From: Cupriavidus pauculus
GTDB taxonomy: Bacteria; Pseudomonadota; Gammaproteobacteria; Burkholderiales; Burkholderiaceae
NCBI RefSeq assembly: GCF_002858765.1
Contig: NZ_PJRP01000005.1
Span: 196,863 to 260,862 of the forward strand
Direction: 5' to 3'
Length of the DNA: 64,000 nucleotides
Shown here in pieces: positions 24,571 through 34,051 of this stretch (position 1 is its first letter; the number at the start of each line of letters is the position of its first letter). Position numbers and translations under genes: made by a program. The notes beneath the pieces were generated by a model. The model saw only the letters and a list, made by a program, of their open reading frames with translations, searched no databases and was not told the origin of the DNA.

Positions 24571-25611
24571 ATGATCATCGACTGCCACGGTCATTTCACG
24601 ACCGTCCCCGCATCGTTCCGCGCCTGGCGCGCCAAACAGGTGGAAAGCGCCGACGACATCGCCAACGCGCCGCCGCTGTCGGGCGCGCATGTGTCCGACG
24701 ACGAGATCCGCGAAGGGGTTGGCAACGGCCAGCTTCGTCTGCAGCAGGAGCGCGGCAGCGACCTCACGCTGTTCTCGCCGATTGCCGGCCTGATGAGCCA
24801 CCACCTGGGCAATGAGCGCACCAGCCTGGAATGGGCCGAGATCTCGAACGACCTGGTCTACCGCGTCACCGAGATGTATCCCGACAACTTCGCGCCGGTG
24901 TGCCAGCTGCCGCAGTCGCCCGGTGCCGATCCGGCCAACTGCGTGCCCGAGCTGCGCCGCTGCGTGGAGCAGCTTGGCTTTGTTGGCTGCAACCTGAACC
25001 CCGACCCGTCGGGCGGCTACTGGACCGGCAAGCCGATGACGGATCGCTCCTGGTATCCGCTGTACGAGGCGCTGGTAGACCTGGACGTGCCGGCGATGAT
25101 CCATGTGGCGGCGTCATGCAACCCATGTGCCCACGGCACCGGCGCGCACTACCTGAACGCCGATACGTCGGTCTTCATGCAGCTGCTGCAGGGCGATCTG
25201 TTCAAGGATTTCCCCACGCTGCGCCTGGTGATTCCACACGGCGGCGGTGCGGTGCCTTACCACTGGGGCCGCTATCGCGGCATGTCGCTGGAAATGCGCG
25301 AACGTCCGCTGGAAGGGCTGCTCGACAATGTGTTCTTCGATTCCTGCGTCTATCACCATCCCGGCGTGGAACTGCTGACCAAGGTGATTCCGTCCAGCAA
25401 CGTGCTGTTCGGCTCGGAAATGATCGGCGCCGTGCGCGGCAAGGACCCGGACACCGGCCACAACTTCGATGACACCAAGCGCTATCTGGATGCCTGCCCG
25501 GCCCTGAGCGACGCCGACCGCTGCAAGATCTTTGAAGGCAATGCCCGGCGCGTCTACCCGCGTCTGGATGCCCGCCTGAAGGCACGCGCCCAGCAAGGAG
25601 CCCTGGCATGA
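24571..25611 (+). CDS. ligJ: 4-oxalomesaconate hydratase-like amidohydrolase (LigJ type)
   Basis: 346 aa. Closely follows the LigJ pattern: MIIDCHGHFTT with the HxH metal pair, QERGSDLTLFSPIAGLMSHH, GCNLNPDPSGGYWTGKPMTDR, HVAASCNPCAHGTGAHYLNADT, VIPHGGGAVPYHWGR and SEMIGAVRG. LigJ hydrates 4-oxalomesaconate to 4-carboxy-4-hydroxy-2-oxoadipate in the 4,5-cleavage routes of protocatechuate and gallate. The gene lies 19 bases after the decarboxylase-like gene and overlaps the next by four bases (ATGA). Confidence 0.85.
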   Translation: MIIDCHGHFTTVPASFRAWRAKQVESADDIANAPPLSGAHVSDDEIREGVGNGQLRLQQERGSDLTLFSPIAGLMSHHLGNERTSLEWAEISNDLVYRVTEMYPDNFAPVCQLPQSPGADPANCVPELRRCVEQLGFVGCNLNPDPSGGYWTGKPMTDRSWYPLYEALVDLDVPAMIHVAASCNPCAHGTGAHYLNADTSVFMQLLQGDLFKDFPTLRLVIPHGGGAVPYHWGRYRGMSLEMRERPLEGLLDNVFFDSCVYHHPGVELLTKVIPSSNVLFGSEMIGAVRGKDPDTGHNFDDTKRYLDACPALSDADRCKIFEGNARRVYPRLDARLKARAQQGALA

Positions 25612-26462
25612 CATCGCCACAGATCATCGACATCCACCCGCACATCATCGCCGACGACGAGACGCGCTATCCGCCGGCCCCGCTGTTCGGCAAGCGCTCG
25701 GAATGGTCCAAGGAGCGGCCCACCACGGTCGAGACGCTGATTGCGGCGATGGATGCGGCCGGCGTGGCCAAGGCCGCGGTGGTGCATTCGTCCACCACGT
25801 ACGGCTTTGACAACAGCTACGTGGTGGACGGCTGCAACCAGTACGCGGATCGGCTCGTCGCGGTGGGCTCGGTCGACGTGCTGCAGCCCGATGCGCCGCT
25901 GCGCATCCGCGAGTGGGTGGCGCGCGGCGTGGCCGGGCTGCGCCTGTTCACCGGCGGCAGCACCAAGGATTTCGATCCGAGCGAACTGGACGACCCGCGT
26001 GCGTTTCCGGCCTGGGAGCTGTGCGGCGAACTGGGTCTGACCATGTGCATCCAGACCGGCCCGATCGGCCTGCCGCAGGTGACGGCGCTGGCCAGGCGCT
26101 TTCCCAGGGTGCGCATCCTGCTCGATCACCTGGGACGCCCCGAGGTGGCCGATGGCCCACCGTACGCGAAGGCACAAAGCCTGTTCGACCTTGCCGCGCT
26201 GGAGAACATCTACCTGAAGCTCACGCCACGGATTTTTGGCGACGTGAAGCAGGAGCGCGCCAGCGCCGAGACGTTCTTTCCGCGCGTGGCGGAGGTCTTT
26301 GGCGCGGGACGGCTGGCCTGGGGGTCGAACTTCCCGACCTCGCCGGGCACGTTGGCCGAGATCCTGGCCACGGCCCACGAAGGGCTGGCTTGCCTGAACG
26401 AGGTGGAGCGCGCGTGGATCTTCGGCAAGACCGCGCAAAAGCTCTATCCGGGCCTGGCCTGA
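25608..26462 (+). CDS. Amidohydrolase-2 family lactonase (LigI-like)
   Basis: 284 aa TIM-barrel hydrolase. IDIHPHIIADD carries the N-terminal HxH, DHLGRPEV the central block and WGSNFPTSPGT the C-terminal block, where the usual Asp position reads Asn as in many COG3618-type members. Translation is coupled to ligJ through ATGA. In a 4,5-cleavage pathway it could hydrolyse 2-pyrone-4,6-dicarboxylate, feeding LigJ. The second amidohydrolase at 8387 is quite different and is not a recent copy. Substrate is inference. Confidence 0.75.
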   Translation: MTSPQIIDIHPHIIADDETRYPPAPLFGKRSEWSKERPTTVETLIAAMDAAGVAKAAVVHSSTTYGFDNSYVVDGCNQYADRLVAVGSVDVLQPDAPLRIREWVARGVAGLRLFTGGSTKDFDPSELDDPRAFPAWELCGELGLTMCIQTGPIGLPQVTALARRFPRVRILLDHLGRPEVADGPPYAKAQSLFDLAALENIYLKLTPRIFGDVKQERASAETFFPRVAEVFGAGRLAWGSNFPTSPGTLAEILATAHEGLACLNEVERAWIFGKTAQKLYPGLA

Positions 26463-26531
26463 GGCGCAGGCCGCCGGGGTAACGGCGGCCTGCAATGAAG
26501 CATCGCAGTGCATTCCAAATAGAAGACGCAA

Positions 26532-27839
26532 ATGGAGACATCCCAACCAACGCGGTCGCCCGCCGCATCGCCACCGCAGCAGGCGCTGGGCCGCTGGGCC
26601 ATCCTGGCGCTGCTGGCTACCGGCGTGCTGATCTCGTTCGTCGATCGCACCAGTATTGCTTCGGCGCTGGCCGATGTTGCGTTTGTCAGGGAGTTCTCGC
26701 TGTCGAACGTCGATCGCGGCTGGATCAACTCGGCCTTCTTCTGGTCGTACGGGCTGTTCCAGGTGCCGATGGGCTGGGTGGCCGACCGCTATGGCGTGAA
26801 GTGGCCGTACGCGATCTGCTTTGCCGCCTGGTGCGTGGCGACGGCGCTGATGGGCGCGGTCACGGCGCTGGCGGGCCTGGTGGTGATGCGGTTGGTGATC
26901 GGCATGGCCGAGGCCATCGTCATTCCCGCCAGCTACCGCTGGATCCGCAACCACTTCGACGAAAGCCAGAACGGCCTGGCCGTGGGCATCCTGGCCATGG
27001 GCAACAAGTTTGGCCCGGCCATCGGCGCGCCGGTGGGCGCGTGGCTGATCGTCAACTATTCGTGGCAGTTCATGTTCGTGGCCACCGGCGTGGTGGGCCT
27101 GATCTGGCTGGCGCCCTGGCTGCTGCTGGTTCGCAACGACTTTCCGTCGAAGGTCGAACTGGCGGTGGCTCATCGCAAGGCCAGCGCGGTGTCGCTGGGC
27201 AGCATCCTGGCCAGCCCGGTGGTGTGGGGCGGCCTGATCACGAACTTCTGCTACGGCTACTTCACGTTCTACTGCATGAGCTGGATGCCGGCCTACCTGG
27301 TGGAGCAGCGTGGGCTGTCGCTCAAGGAATCGGGCCTCTACACGTTCGTCAGCTTCGCGGGCATTGCCATCGTGGCCGCCGTGGCGGGCTGGGCGGCGGA
27401 TCGCATCATCGCCCGGGGGCACGACGCGGTGCGGGTGCGCAAGCTCTTCATCATCGGCGGCTTTATCGGCGGATGCACGGTGCTGCTGGGCGCCCATGCG
27501 AAGTCGCTCGACATGGCGCTGTTCTGGAACGTGCTGTCGCTGTCGCTGCTGGGCCTGACCACCGCCAACAACCTGGCGCTGTCGCGTCTGACGCTGATTC
27601 CCAAGCCGGCCATCGGCCTGGTTACCGGCGTGCAGCAGGTGGCCACCAGCCTGGCCGGCGGCGTGGCGGCAAGCCTGTCGGGCTGGCTGCTGCATGTAAG
27701 CGGCAGCTTCGACCTGCCGATGCTCGTGATCCTGGTCTTCCTGGTGATCGGCGCGCTGGCCACCGCCGTGCTGTTTCGACCGGAATGGGCGCCGCGGCTG
27801 GCCGATGCACCGGAGCACACGCGTCCGGCTGAAGCCTGA
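26532..27839 (+). CDS. MFS transporter, anion:cation symporter type
   Basis: 435 aa with about 12 membrane segments. ISFVDRTSIASALADV in TM1 and GWVADRYGVKWPYAI between TM2 and TM3 are ACS-family features, the group that imports aromatic and sugar acids. GMAEAIVIPASYRWIRNHFDE follows in the fourth and fifth helices. It lies inside the aromatic-acid operon, 69 bases after the amidohydrolase and 48 before the dioxygenase, so it is probably the inner-membrane importer of the pathway substrate. Confidence 0.85.
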   Translation: METSQPTRSPAASPPQQALGRWAILALLATGVLISFVDRTSIASALADVAFVREFSLSNVDRGWINSAFFWSYGLFQVPMGWVADRYGVKWPYAICFAAWCVATALMGAVTALAGLVVMRLVIGMAEAIVIPASYRWIRNHFDESQNGLAVGILAMGNKFGPAIGAPVGAWLIVNYSWQFMFVATGVVGLIWLAPWLLLVRNDFPSKVELAVAHRKASAVSLGSILASPVVWGGLITNFCYGYFTFYCMSWMPAYLVEQRGLSLKESGLYTFVSFAGIAIVAAVAGWAADRIIARGHDAVRVRKLFIIGGFIGGCTVLLGAHAKSLDMALFWNVLSLSLLGLTTANNLALSRLTLIPKPAIGLVTGVQQVATSLAGGVAASLSGWLLHVSGSFDLPMLVILVFLVIGALATAVLFRPEWAPRLADAPEHTRPAEA

Positions 27840-27887
27840 ACACGCCCCTGAACACCCCTGAACCCATCAATCTTCTGAAGAATCGTT

Positions 27888-28868
27888 ATGGCGAAAATCG
27901 TATTCGGGATGGCCGTGCCGCACAGCGGCATGCTCGGTCAGGCTCCCGAGGACTGGCTCAAGAACGGCGAGCGCGACCGCGCCAACCCGGAGCTGTGGTT
28001 CCGCAACCGTACCTGGACGTACCTCGAACTGGAGGCACACCGCGAGGCCGCCTTCGAGAAATACCTGACGCTCGAGGAGCGCACCGCGCGTGCCGCGCGC
28101 TGCCGCGTGGCGCTGGACAAGATGGCTGCCGCGTACCGCGAGGCCGAGATCGATGTGGCGATCATCCTGGGCAAGGACCAGAAGGAGATCTTCACGGACT
28201 TCTCGCCGTCGATTGCGATCTACAGCGGCAAGGAAGTCCACAACGGGCCGCCGCAGCGCGCCGTCTACGCGCCCGATCACCATGTGGTGCATCCCTGCCA
28301 TCCGAAACTGGCCACCTACCTGATCGAGTACTTCCAGCGCGAGAACTTCGACCTGACCGACCTGTTCGCGTGGCCTGACAACGTCTGGATGAAGCCGCTG
28401 CCCGACTACCCGGTGGTGCCGCATGCGTACAGCTTCGTCTACCACCAGATCATGGGCGACAACCCGCCGCCGCATGTGCCGGTGATCATGAACTGCTTCT
28501 ACCCGCCGACGCAGCCCTCGATGTCGCGCTGCATCGAGTTTGGCCGCGTGCTGCGCGATGCCGTCGCGGCGTGGCCCGAAGACGTGCGGGTGGGCATCTT
28601 CGCGTCGGGCGGGCTGTCGCACTTCGTCAACGACGAGGAATTCGACCACCGCATCATGACGATGCTGGCCGACTACGACTACGACGGCCTGGCCGCCGTC
28701 GACAACCGCTCGTACCAGTCGGGCACCTCCGAAATCAAGCTCTACGTCAGCGTGATGAAGGCGCTGCAGGAAACCGGCGCGGCCATGACGCTGGTGGACT
28801 ACGTGCCGTGCTGGCGTACGCCCGCCGGCACCGGCGAGGGCATGGGCTTCATGTACTGGAAGGCCTGA
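27888..28868 (+). CDS. Class III extradiol ring-cleavage dioxygenase (LigB-like)
   Basis: 326 aa. The LigB fold is indicated by His12 in VPHSGML, His179 in PHAYSFVYH and the acidic block HFVNDEEFD near residue 250. These match the Fe(II) ligands and catalytic His of protocatechuate 4,5-dioxygenase beta subunits. No LigA alpha subunit is fused or encoded nearby, unlike LigAB or the longer gallate dioxygenases. It may therefore work alone on a substituted catechol carboxylate. It lies between the transporter and the aldolase in the same operon. Confidence 0.8.
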   Translation: MAKIVFGMAVPHSGMLGQAPEDWLKNGERDRANPELWFRNRTWTYLELEAHREAAFEKYLTLEERTARAARCRVALDKMAAAYREAEIDVAIILGKDQKEIFTDFSPSIAIYSGKEVHNGPPQRAVYAPDHHVVHPCHPKLATYLIEYFQRENFDLTDLFAWPDNVWMKPLPDYPVVPHAYSFVYHQIMGDNPPPHVPVIMNCFYPPTQPSMSRCIEFGRVLRDAVAAWPEDVRVGIFASGGLSHFVNDEEFDHRIMTMLADYDYDGLAAVDNRSYQSGTSEIKLYVSVMKALQETGAAMTLVDYVPCWRTPAGTGEGMGFMYWKA

Positions 28869-28905
28869 CCGGCCTGGTTCACACATTCGTCAAGGAAAAG
28901 ACACC

Positions 28906-29763
28906 ATGAGCGACAACCGCCTGAACGGCATCATCCGCGCCTTCGAGTCGGGCAAGCCCGCCTACGCGGCATTCTCCAAGCTCGACAAGCAGACCGCCAT
29001 CGAGATGAGCGATGCGCCCTATGACGGCGTCGTGTTCGAGATGGAGCACAACCCGTACGACGTATCCGCGCTGGGCGACGCGCTGCAGTACATGCTGAAC
29101 CGCAAGGCCATTGCCGAACGCGGGTCGATGGCGCCCGCCGTCACCCCGATCGCGCGCATCCCCGCCAACGGCGCGGAGATGAACCAGTCGTTCGCCAAGC
29201 AGGTGCTCGACCGGGGCTGCTATGGCGTGATCTGGCCGCACGTGTCGACGGTGGAGCAGGCCTACAACGCCGTGGCCGCCTGCCGCTACGCGCGGCCCAG
29301 CCATGCGCCGCTGTACGAGCCCAAGGGCATCCGTGGCGATGGGCCGGCCAATGCCGCACGCTACTGGGGCCTGTCGATGCCCGAGTACTACCGCCGTGCC
29401 GATGTCTGGCCGCTGGCGCCCGAGGGCGAGATCCTGGTCGGCCTGATGTGCGAGAGCACCGAGGCCATCGAGAACCTGGACGACATCCTGGCCAACGTGC
29501 CAGGTATCGGCTTCATTCTGATTGGCGAAGGCGACCTGAGCCAGCAACTGGGCTTTCCGCGCCAGTACGACCACCCCGAGGTGGCTGACGCCATGCGCCA
29601 GATCGTGGAGACCTGCCGCAAGCACAACGTGGTGGTGGGCAATCCGCACGTCAACGCCAAGAACCACAAGCGGCTGCTGGAAGAGGGCTACCGGATGCTG
29701 ATGTCGGCCCCGCTCAAGAGCTACGGTGTGGCCGGCGCGGCGCGCGAGATGGCGGGCTACTGA
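28906..29763 (+). CDS. HpcH/HpaI-type class II aldolase
   Basis: 285 aa. The family metal pair is visible: Glu in LMCESTEAIENL and Asp in IGEGDLSQQLGFP. Arg in PIARIPANG is the expected catalytic Arg. Such enzymes cleave 4-hydroxy-2-oxo acids to pyruvate plus a second carbonyl compound. Here it would take the LigJ product or a related hydroxy-oxo acid. AAGGAAAAG precedes the ATG. Its stop lies just before the second decarboxylase-like gene. Confidence 0.82.
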   Translation: MSDNRLNGIIRAFESGKPAYAAFSKLDKQTAIEMSDAPYDGVVFEMEHNPYDVSALGDALQYMLNRKAIAERGSMAPAVTPIARIPANGAEMNQSFAKQVLDRGCYGVIWPHVSTVEQAYNAVAACRYARPSHAPLYEPKGIRGDGPANAARYWGLSMPEYYRRADVWPLAPEGEILVGLMCESTEAIENLDDILANVPGIGFILIGEGDLSQQLGFPRQYDHPEVADAMRQIVETCRKHNVVVGNPHVNAKNHKRLLEEGYRMLMSAPLKSYGVAGAAREMAGY

Positions 29764-29774
29764 TGGAGGCCGCG

Positions 29775-30695
29775 ATGAATTCGGCACCTCATCCCGCCGT
29801 GCCTGCCGCGCTGGACGGCGTGCCGACGCTGCGCACCAACCTGGCCGAGTACAAGGTCACGCAGGCGCTGCGCGATGGCCGCGTGTCGTCCGATCTGGTC
29901 AAGCTCGATTTTTGCGGCCCCACGCCCGCGCACAACGGCTTCAAGGCGATGGTGCGCGAGAGCGCGTTCGATGCGGGCGAGCTGGCTATCGTGACGTTCC
30001 TGCAGGCCAGGGCCTACGGCAAGCCGTACGTGCTGCTGCCCGCGCCGATCTCGGGCCGCTTCCAGCACCACTGCGCCGGCGTCAACATCGATTTCGGCCA
30101 TCTCGACCCCAAGGACATCGAAGGGAAGAAGGTTGGCGTGCGCACCTACACCCAGACCACCGCGCTGTGGATCCGGGGCATCCTGCGCCACGAATACGGG
30201 GTGGACCTGGACCGCGTCATCTGGATGACGCTCAACGACGGCCACCTGGCCGAGTACACCGATCCGGCCAATTGCCAGCGCCTGCCGAAGGGTTCGTCGA
30301 TCCCCGACATGATGCTGAGCGGTGAACTGGCCGCTGCGCTGCTGGGCGAGGACATGCCCAAGGACGCCCGCGTGCGCACGCTGGTGCCGAACGCGCAGGA
30401 CGCGGCGAAAGACTGGTTTGCACGCGAAGGCGTGGTGCCGATCAACCATATGTTCGTGGTGCATCAGGACATCTCCAGGCAGCGGCCGGACATCGTGCGC
30501 GAGCTGTACCGGATGATCGTCGACAGCCGGGCGCAGGCCGAAGGCGGCGTGCCTGCCGTCTTCCCGCCGATCGGGCTCGAAGCCAACCGCAAGGGCATCC
30601 AGCTGGCCATCGACTGGGCGCTGGACCAGCGGATCATTCCGCGCCGCCTGTCGGTCGACGAACTGTTCGACGACGTGACCGGCAGCCTGGGCTGA
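29775..30695 (+). CDS. 4,5-dihydroxyphthalate decarboxylase-like protein (second copy)
   Basis: 306 aa, a divergent relative of the protein at 23577. Shared blocks include DAGELAIVTFLQARAYGKP, KDIEGKKVGVRTYTQTTALW and a C-terminal RRLSVDELFDDV. An ATG at 29763 overlaps the aldolase stop, but GGAGG lies five bases before the ATG at 29775, so I prefer that start. No signal peptide. Two such proteins bracketing one operon suggest two different carboxylated substrates, or a heteromeric enzyme. Confidence 0.75.
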   Translation: MNSAPHPAVPAALDGVPTLRTNLAEYKVTQALRDGRVSSDLVKLDFCGPTPAHNGFKAMVRESAFDAGELAIVTFLQARAYGKPYVLLPAPISGRFQHHCAGVNIDFGHLDPKDIEGKKVGVRTYTQTTALWIRGILRHEYGVDLDRVIWMTLNDGHLAEYTDPANCQRLPKGSSIPDMMLSGELAAALLGEDMPKDARVRTLVPNAQDAAKDWFAREGVVPINHMFVVHQDISRQRPDIVRELYRMIVDSRAQAEGGVPAVFPPIGLEANRKGIQLAIDWALDQRIIPRRLSVDELFDDVTGSLG

Positions 30696-30820
30696 CGACG
30701 CCAGCGGGAACACAAGCGCAAGGGGAGGGGGAAACCGCACCGGAACAGGAGCGGATGGCGCGCCGGCGGGCCAGTCGGCGCGCAACAATCATTCACATAA
30801 CAAAACAGAGGAGACAGAGA

Positions 30821-31951
30821 ATGAAGCAAGGGATCGCCGCATGCATATGCGGCGCGGCGCTGGTGGCCACGCCTGCATGGGCGCAGGTTGGGCAGTCGCC
30901 GCAGAACGTGCCGCAGCCGACGTCCATCACGCTGTATGGACTGGTGGACGTTGGCGTCGAGTACATCCACGGTGCGCAGACCGGGCCCAATACCACCGGC
31001 AGCCAGATGCGCATGGGCTACGGCGGGGCGCCGTCGCGCTGGGGCATCAAGGGGGTCGAGGACCTGGGTGGCGGGCTCAAGGCACTGTTCACGCTGGAGG
31101 GCGGCATCATGGTCGATACGGGCGGCCAGAGCCAGTCGCGCATGTTCGGCCGCCAGGCCTGGGTGGGGTTGCAGAACGACTGGGGCACGCTCAGCTTCGG
31201 CCGCCAGTACACGATGCGCTACTACGGCATGCTCGATGCCGACATCTTCGCGGCGGCATCGCAGGGCCTGGGTGTGATGGACGCCGGCATTCCCAACGCG
31301 CGTGCCGACAACTCGATTTCCTACCGCGGTGCCTACGGGCCGATCAGCGGCGGCCTGAACTACAGCTTCGGGCGCGACACGGCCTCCGCCAACAACCCGG
31401 CCGCCACCAATTGCGCGGGCGAGGTGCCGGGCGACGCCAAGCAGTGCCGCGAGTATTCCGCCTACCTGAAGTACAACGGCGGCAACTGGGGCATCGTCAG
31501 CGCGTGGGAGCGCATCTACGGCGGCACGGCCGCCACGTACGGCGGCCTGGTCAACTCGAATCTGACCGACAGCCGCCTGACCGTCAACGGCTACCTGCAG
31601 CTGGGCGAAACGCAGTTGGGCGCCGGCTGGCTCAAGCGCACCAATGAAGGCAGCACGACGCCCCGGAGCAACCTGTACTGGATCGTCGCGTCGCAGCCGG
31701 TGGCCAAGGCGTTCACGATCGACGGCATGGTGGCGATGAACAAGTTCGAGGATTCGCCCAACAAGGCGGTGCTGGTGACGCTGCGCGGCAGCTACGCGTT
31801 CTCGAAGCGCACGCTGGCGTACCTGTCGGCGTCGATGATCAAGAACAGCGGCACGCTGGCCGCCCCGGTCAGTTCAAATCCGCCGGGCACGCCGCCGCTG
31901 CCGGGCGGCTCCGAGCAATCCGTCATGGCCGGCATCCGGCACGTGTTCTAA
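30821..31951 (+). CDS. Gram-negative general porin (Burkholderia type)
   Basis: 376 aa. Signal peptide MKQGIAACICGAALVATPAWA, then TSITLYGLVDVGVEYI, PSRWGIKGVEDLGGGLKALF and a terminal SVMAGIRHVF. GGAGACAGAGA precedes the ATG. It stands about 125 bases after the decarboxylase-like gene, near the end of the aromatic-acid cluster, and likely admits the pathway substrate through the outer membrane. It is related to, but clearly different from, the porin at 1671. Confidence 0.9.
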   Translation: MKQGIAACICGAALVATPAWAQVGQSPQNVPQPTSITLYGLVDVGVEYIHGAQTGPNTTGSQMRMGYGGAPSRWGIKGVEDLGGGLKALFTLEGGIMVDTGGQSQSRMFGRQAWVGLQNDWGTLSFGRQYTMRYYGMLDADIFAAASQGLGVMDAGIPNARADNSISYRGAYGPISGGLNYSFGRDTASANNPAATNCAGEVPGDAKQCREYSAYLKYNGGNWGIVSAWERIYGGTAATYGGLVNSNLTDSRLTVNGYLQLGETQLGAGWLKRTNEGSTTPRSNLYWIVASQPVAKAFTIDGMVAMNKFEDSPNKAVLVTLRGSYAFSKRTLAYLSASMIKNSGTLAAPVSSNPPGTPPLPGGSEQSVMAGIRHVF

Positions 31952-31972
31952 AGCAACGCGGGAGACAACACG

Positions 31973-33883
31973 ATGAAGAAGACCAATAACATCCTGACAG
32001 CCATCGCGGTGGCGGCGGCGCTGTCCGTGCTGGCTGCCTCGCCTGCGCAGGCCGGCGCAGGCACCAGGGGCGAGCTGCTGCTGAACCGCATCGGCCCGGT
32101 CAGTTCCGAACTTTACGTATCCAATGCCGACGGCACCGGCGAGCACAAGCTGCTGGGCACCACGGGCTTCGACTATCACGCCTCGTTTTCCAGGGATGGC
32201 CAGTGGGTGGTCTTCACGTCGGAGCGCGATGGCCTGGGTCAGTCGAACCTGTTCCGCGTCAAGATCGATGGCACGCACCTGCAGCGGCTGACCGACCATA
32301 TCGCCGTGGACGACCAGGCGGTGTTCTCGCCGACCGACGCCAACGTCATTGCCTTCGTGTCGTCGCGCAAGGGCGCGGACGGCTGGGCCACGGCGAATAT
32401 CTGGACGCTGAACATCGCCACGGGCGCGCTGAAGAACGTCACCGGATCGGTGCCATTCGACCCCAGCAAGCCCCATGGCTACTTCCGGCCATCGTGGTCG
32501 CCGGACGGCCAGTGGCTGGCCTTTTCGTCCGACGTGGGTACCGACTGGCGCGGCCATGACCTGCCCAACGGCTGGGAACGTACCCAGGAAAGCGCCATCT
32601 ACGTGATCCGGCCCGATGGCTCGGGCTTCAGGAAGATTGCCAGCAACCCCGGTTATGCCGACGGATCGCCCACCTGGTCGCCCGACGGTGCAAGCCTGGT
32701 GTTCTACGAGTCGACGCAGGAAGCCACCTGGGGCGCGCACCGTCCCGAGCTGATCAACGCGGTCAGTTCGCAGGTGGTGTCGGTGAACGTGTCGACGCTG
32801 GAGAAGACGACGCTGACCGCCGGGCCGGGCTACAAGGTGTTCCCCCAGTACCTGGCGGCCGGCACGATTGCGTACCACGTGAAGGGCGGGGCGACTGAAG
32901 GCATCTACACCACGGCCGGCGCGTTCCGGTCTACCGCCGGCAGCGGCCTGCGGTCGCCGCACTATTCGGCCGATGGCCTGCGCATGGTCTACGAGAAGGT
33001 GGCGTTCCAGCCGGCGCGAACCAACGGCACGACGCTGTACAGCTTCGACCGCAACTGGGAATACAGGTACACCGATGTGTTCCCGCAGCTGTCGCGCGAC
33101 CGCCAGAAGCTGGTCTACACGGAGAAGGCGATCAATGGCTCCATCGCCACCATCAACCCCGATTTCACGGGCTATGCGCGCATCTATGACCCCGCCACCA
33201 GCGGCGTGGATCCGGCGCTGATCGCCAAGGGGCTGGCCGGGGCATTCCAGCCCACCTGGTCGCCCGACCGCAAGTGGGTGGCGTTCGGCGTGGGCCAATG
33301 GTTCCTGACGCGTGCCGCGGGCCCGGGGCGCATCGCGCGGATCAGGACCGATGGCAGTACGAACGGTGTGCCGGAATTCCTGACCGACGGCACCATCAAC
33401 TCGGGCTTCCCGAGCTATTCGCCGGACGGCTCGAAGCTGGTCTACCGCGTCTGGAGCCCCACCGAAGCGGGCCTGCGCATCATCGACGTCAACACGCGCG
33501 CCATCACCACGCTGACCACCGAGCCCGACAACACGCCCGGCTGGTCACCGGACGGCAGCCGGATCGTCTTCACGCGCAAGCTGGTGGATCCGTCGAACCC
33601 GAACCGGTACAACTACGACGTGTTCACGATCCGCCCCGATGGCACCCAGCTGGCCCGCCTGACCACGCACGGCGCCAACGACGGCCACGCGGTGTGGACC
33701 TGGGATGGCCGCATCCTCTACAACTCGGGTGTCTACGGCTATCGCGACGAAGTGGGGCTCTACGACTTCACGTTCCAGCCGGACGGCCAGAACTGGCTGA
33801 TGAACGCCGATGGGTCGGACAAGAAGCCGCTGACCGATACGGTCTGGGAAGAGGCCATGCCGCTGTTCGTCCCCAGCCATTGA
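31973..33883 (+). CDS. Exported TolB-like beta-propeller protein (PD40 repeats)
   Basis: 636 aa with a signal peptide ending SPAQAG. About nine PD40-type blades are seen, for example SRDGQWVVFTSERDG, SPDGQWLAFSSDVG, SPDGASLVFYEST, SPDRKWVAFGVG and SPDGSRIVFTRKL. The fold is that of the TolB C-terminal propeller, but no TolB N-terminal domain is present and the protein is longer. It probably binds a protein or ligand in the periplasm; no catalytic site was recognised. It begins 22 bases after the porin and should be cotranscribed. GGGAGACAAC precedes the ATG. Confidence 0.75.
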   Translation: MKKTNNILTAIAVAAALSVLAASPAQAGAGTRGELLLNRIGPVSSELYVSNADGTGEHKLLGTTGFDYHASFSRDGQWVVFTSERDGLGQSNLFRVKIDGTHLQRLTDHIAVDDQAVFSPTDANVIAFVSSRKGADGWATANIWTLNIATGALKNVTGSVPFDPSKPHGYFRPSWSPDGQWLAFSSDVGTDWRGHDLPNGWERTQESAIYVIRPDGSGFRKIASNPGYADGSPTWSPDGASLVFYESTQEATWGAHRPELINAVSSQVVSVNVSTLEKTTLTAGPGYKVFPQYLAAGTIAYHVKGGATEGIYTTAGAFRSTAGSGLRSPHYSADGLRMVYEKVAFQPARTNGTTLYSFDRNWEYRYTDVFPQLSRDRQKLVYTEKAINGSIATINPDFTGYARIYDPATSGVDPALIAKGLAGAFQPTWSPDRKWVAFGVGQWFLTRAAGPGRIARIRTDGSTNGVPEFLTDGTINSGFPSYSPDGSKLVYRVWSPTEAGLRIIDVNTRAITTLTTEPDNTPGWSPDGSRIVFTRKLVDPSNPNRYNYDVFTIRPDGTQLARLTTHGANDGHAVWTWDGRILYNSGVYGYRDEVGLYDFTFQPDGQNWLMNADGSDKKPLTDTVWEEAMPLFVPSH

Positions 33884-33913
33884 ATCCTGTCGATGTAGCG
33901 ATAGTGCTTTGGG

Positions 33914-33939
33914 CGCCGTGCTTGCACGGCGTTTTTTTT
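33914..33939 (+). terminator. Intrinsic terminator after the propeller gene
   Basis: CGCCGTG-CTTG-CACGGCG followed by eight T residues. It ends the porin-propeller transcript 30 bases after the stop. Confidence 0.85.
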
Positions 33940-34002
33940 CGCTCAAGACGACGGTTGCGATGGACGTGGCGTCATTTCGCGCTTCGCAGCACCTGCTGCC
34001 AT

Positions 34003-34028
34003 GAAAAACGCCCGCCGGAGCGGGCGTT
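34003..34028 (-). terminator. Intrinsic terminator for the minus-strand barrel gene
   Basis: AACGCCCGC and GCGGGCGTT form a 9-bp stem around CGGA. On the minus strand it is followed by TTTT. It lies about 25 bases past the stop of the gene at 34052. Confidence 0.8.
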
Positions 34029-34051
34029 GCCGTTTGGGCGTCGGATGGCCC

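Noticed and set aside
25554..27818. A 754-residue minus-strand open frame
   Set aside because: It runs antisense to an intact amidohydrolase and MFS gene, its composition is Arg/His/Gln-rich, and no domain is seen. Long antisense frames are expected in GC-rich codon-biased DNA.
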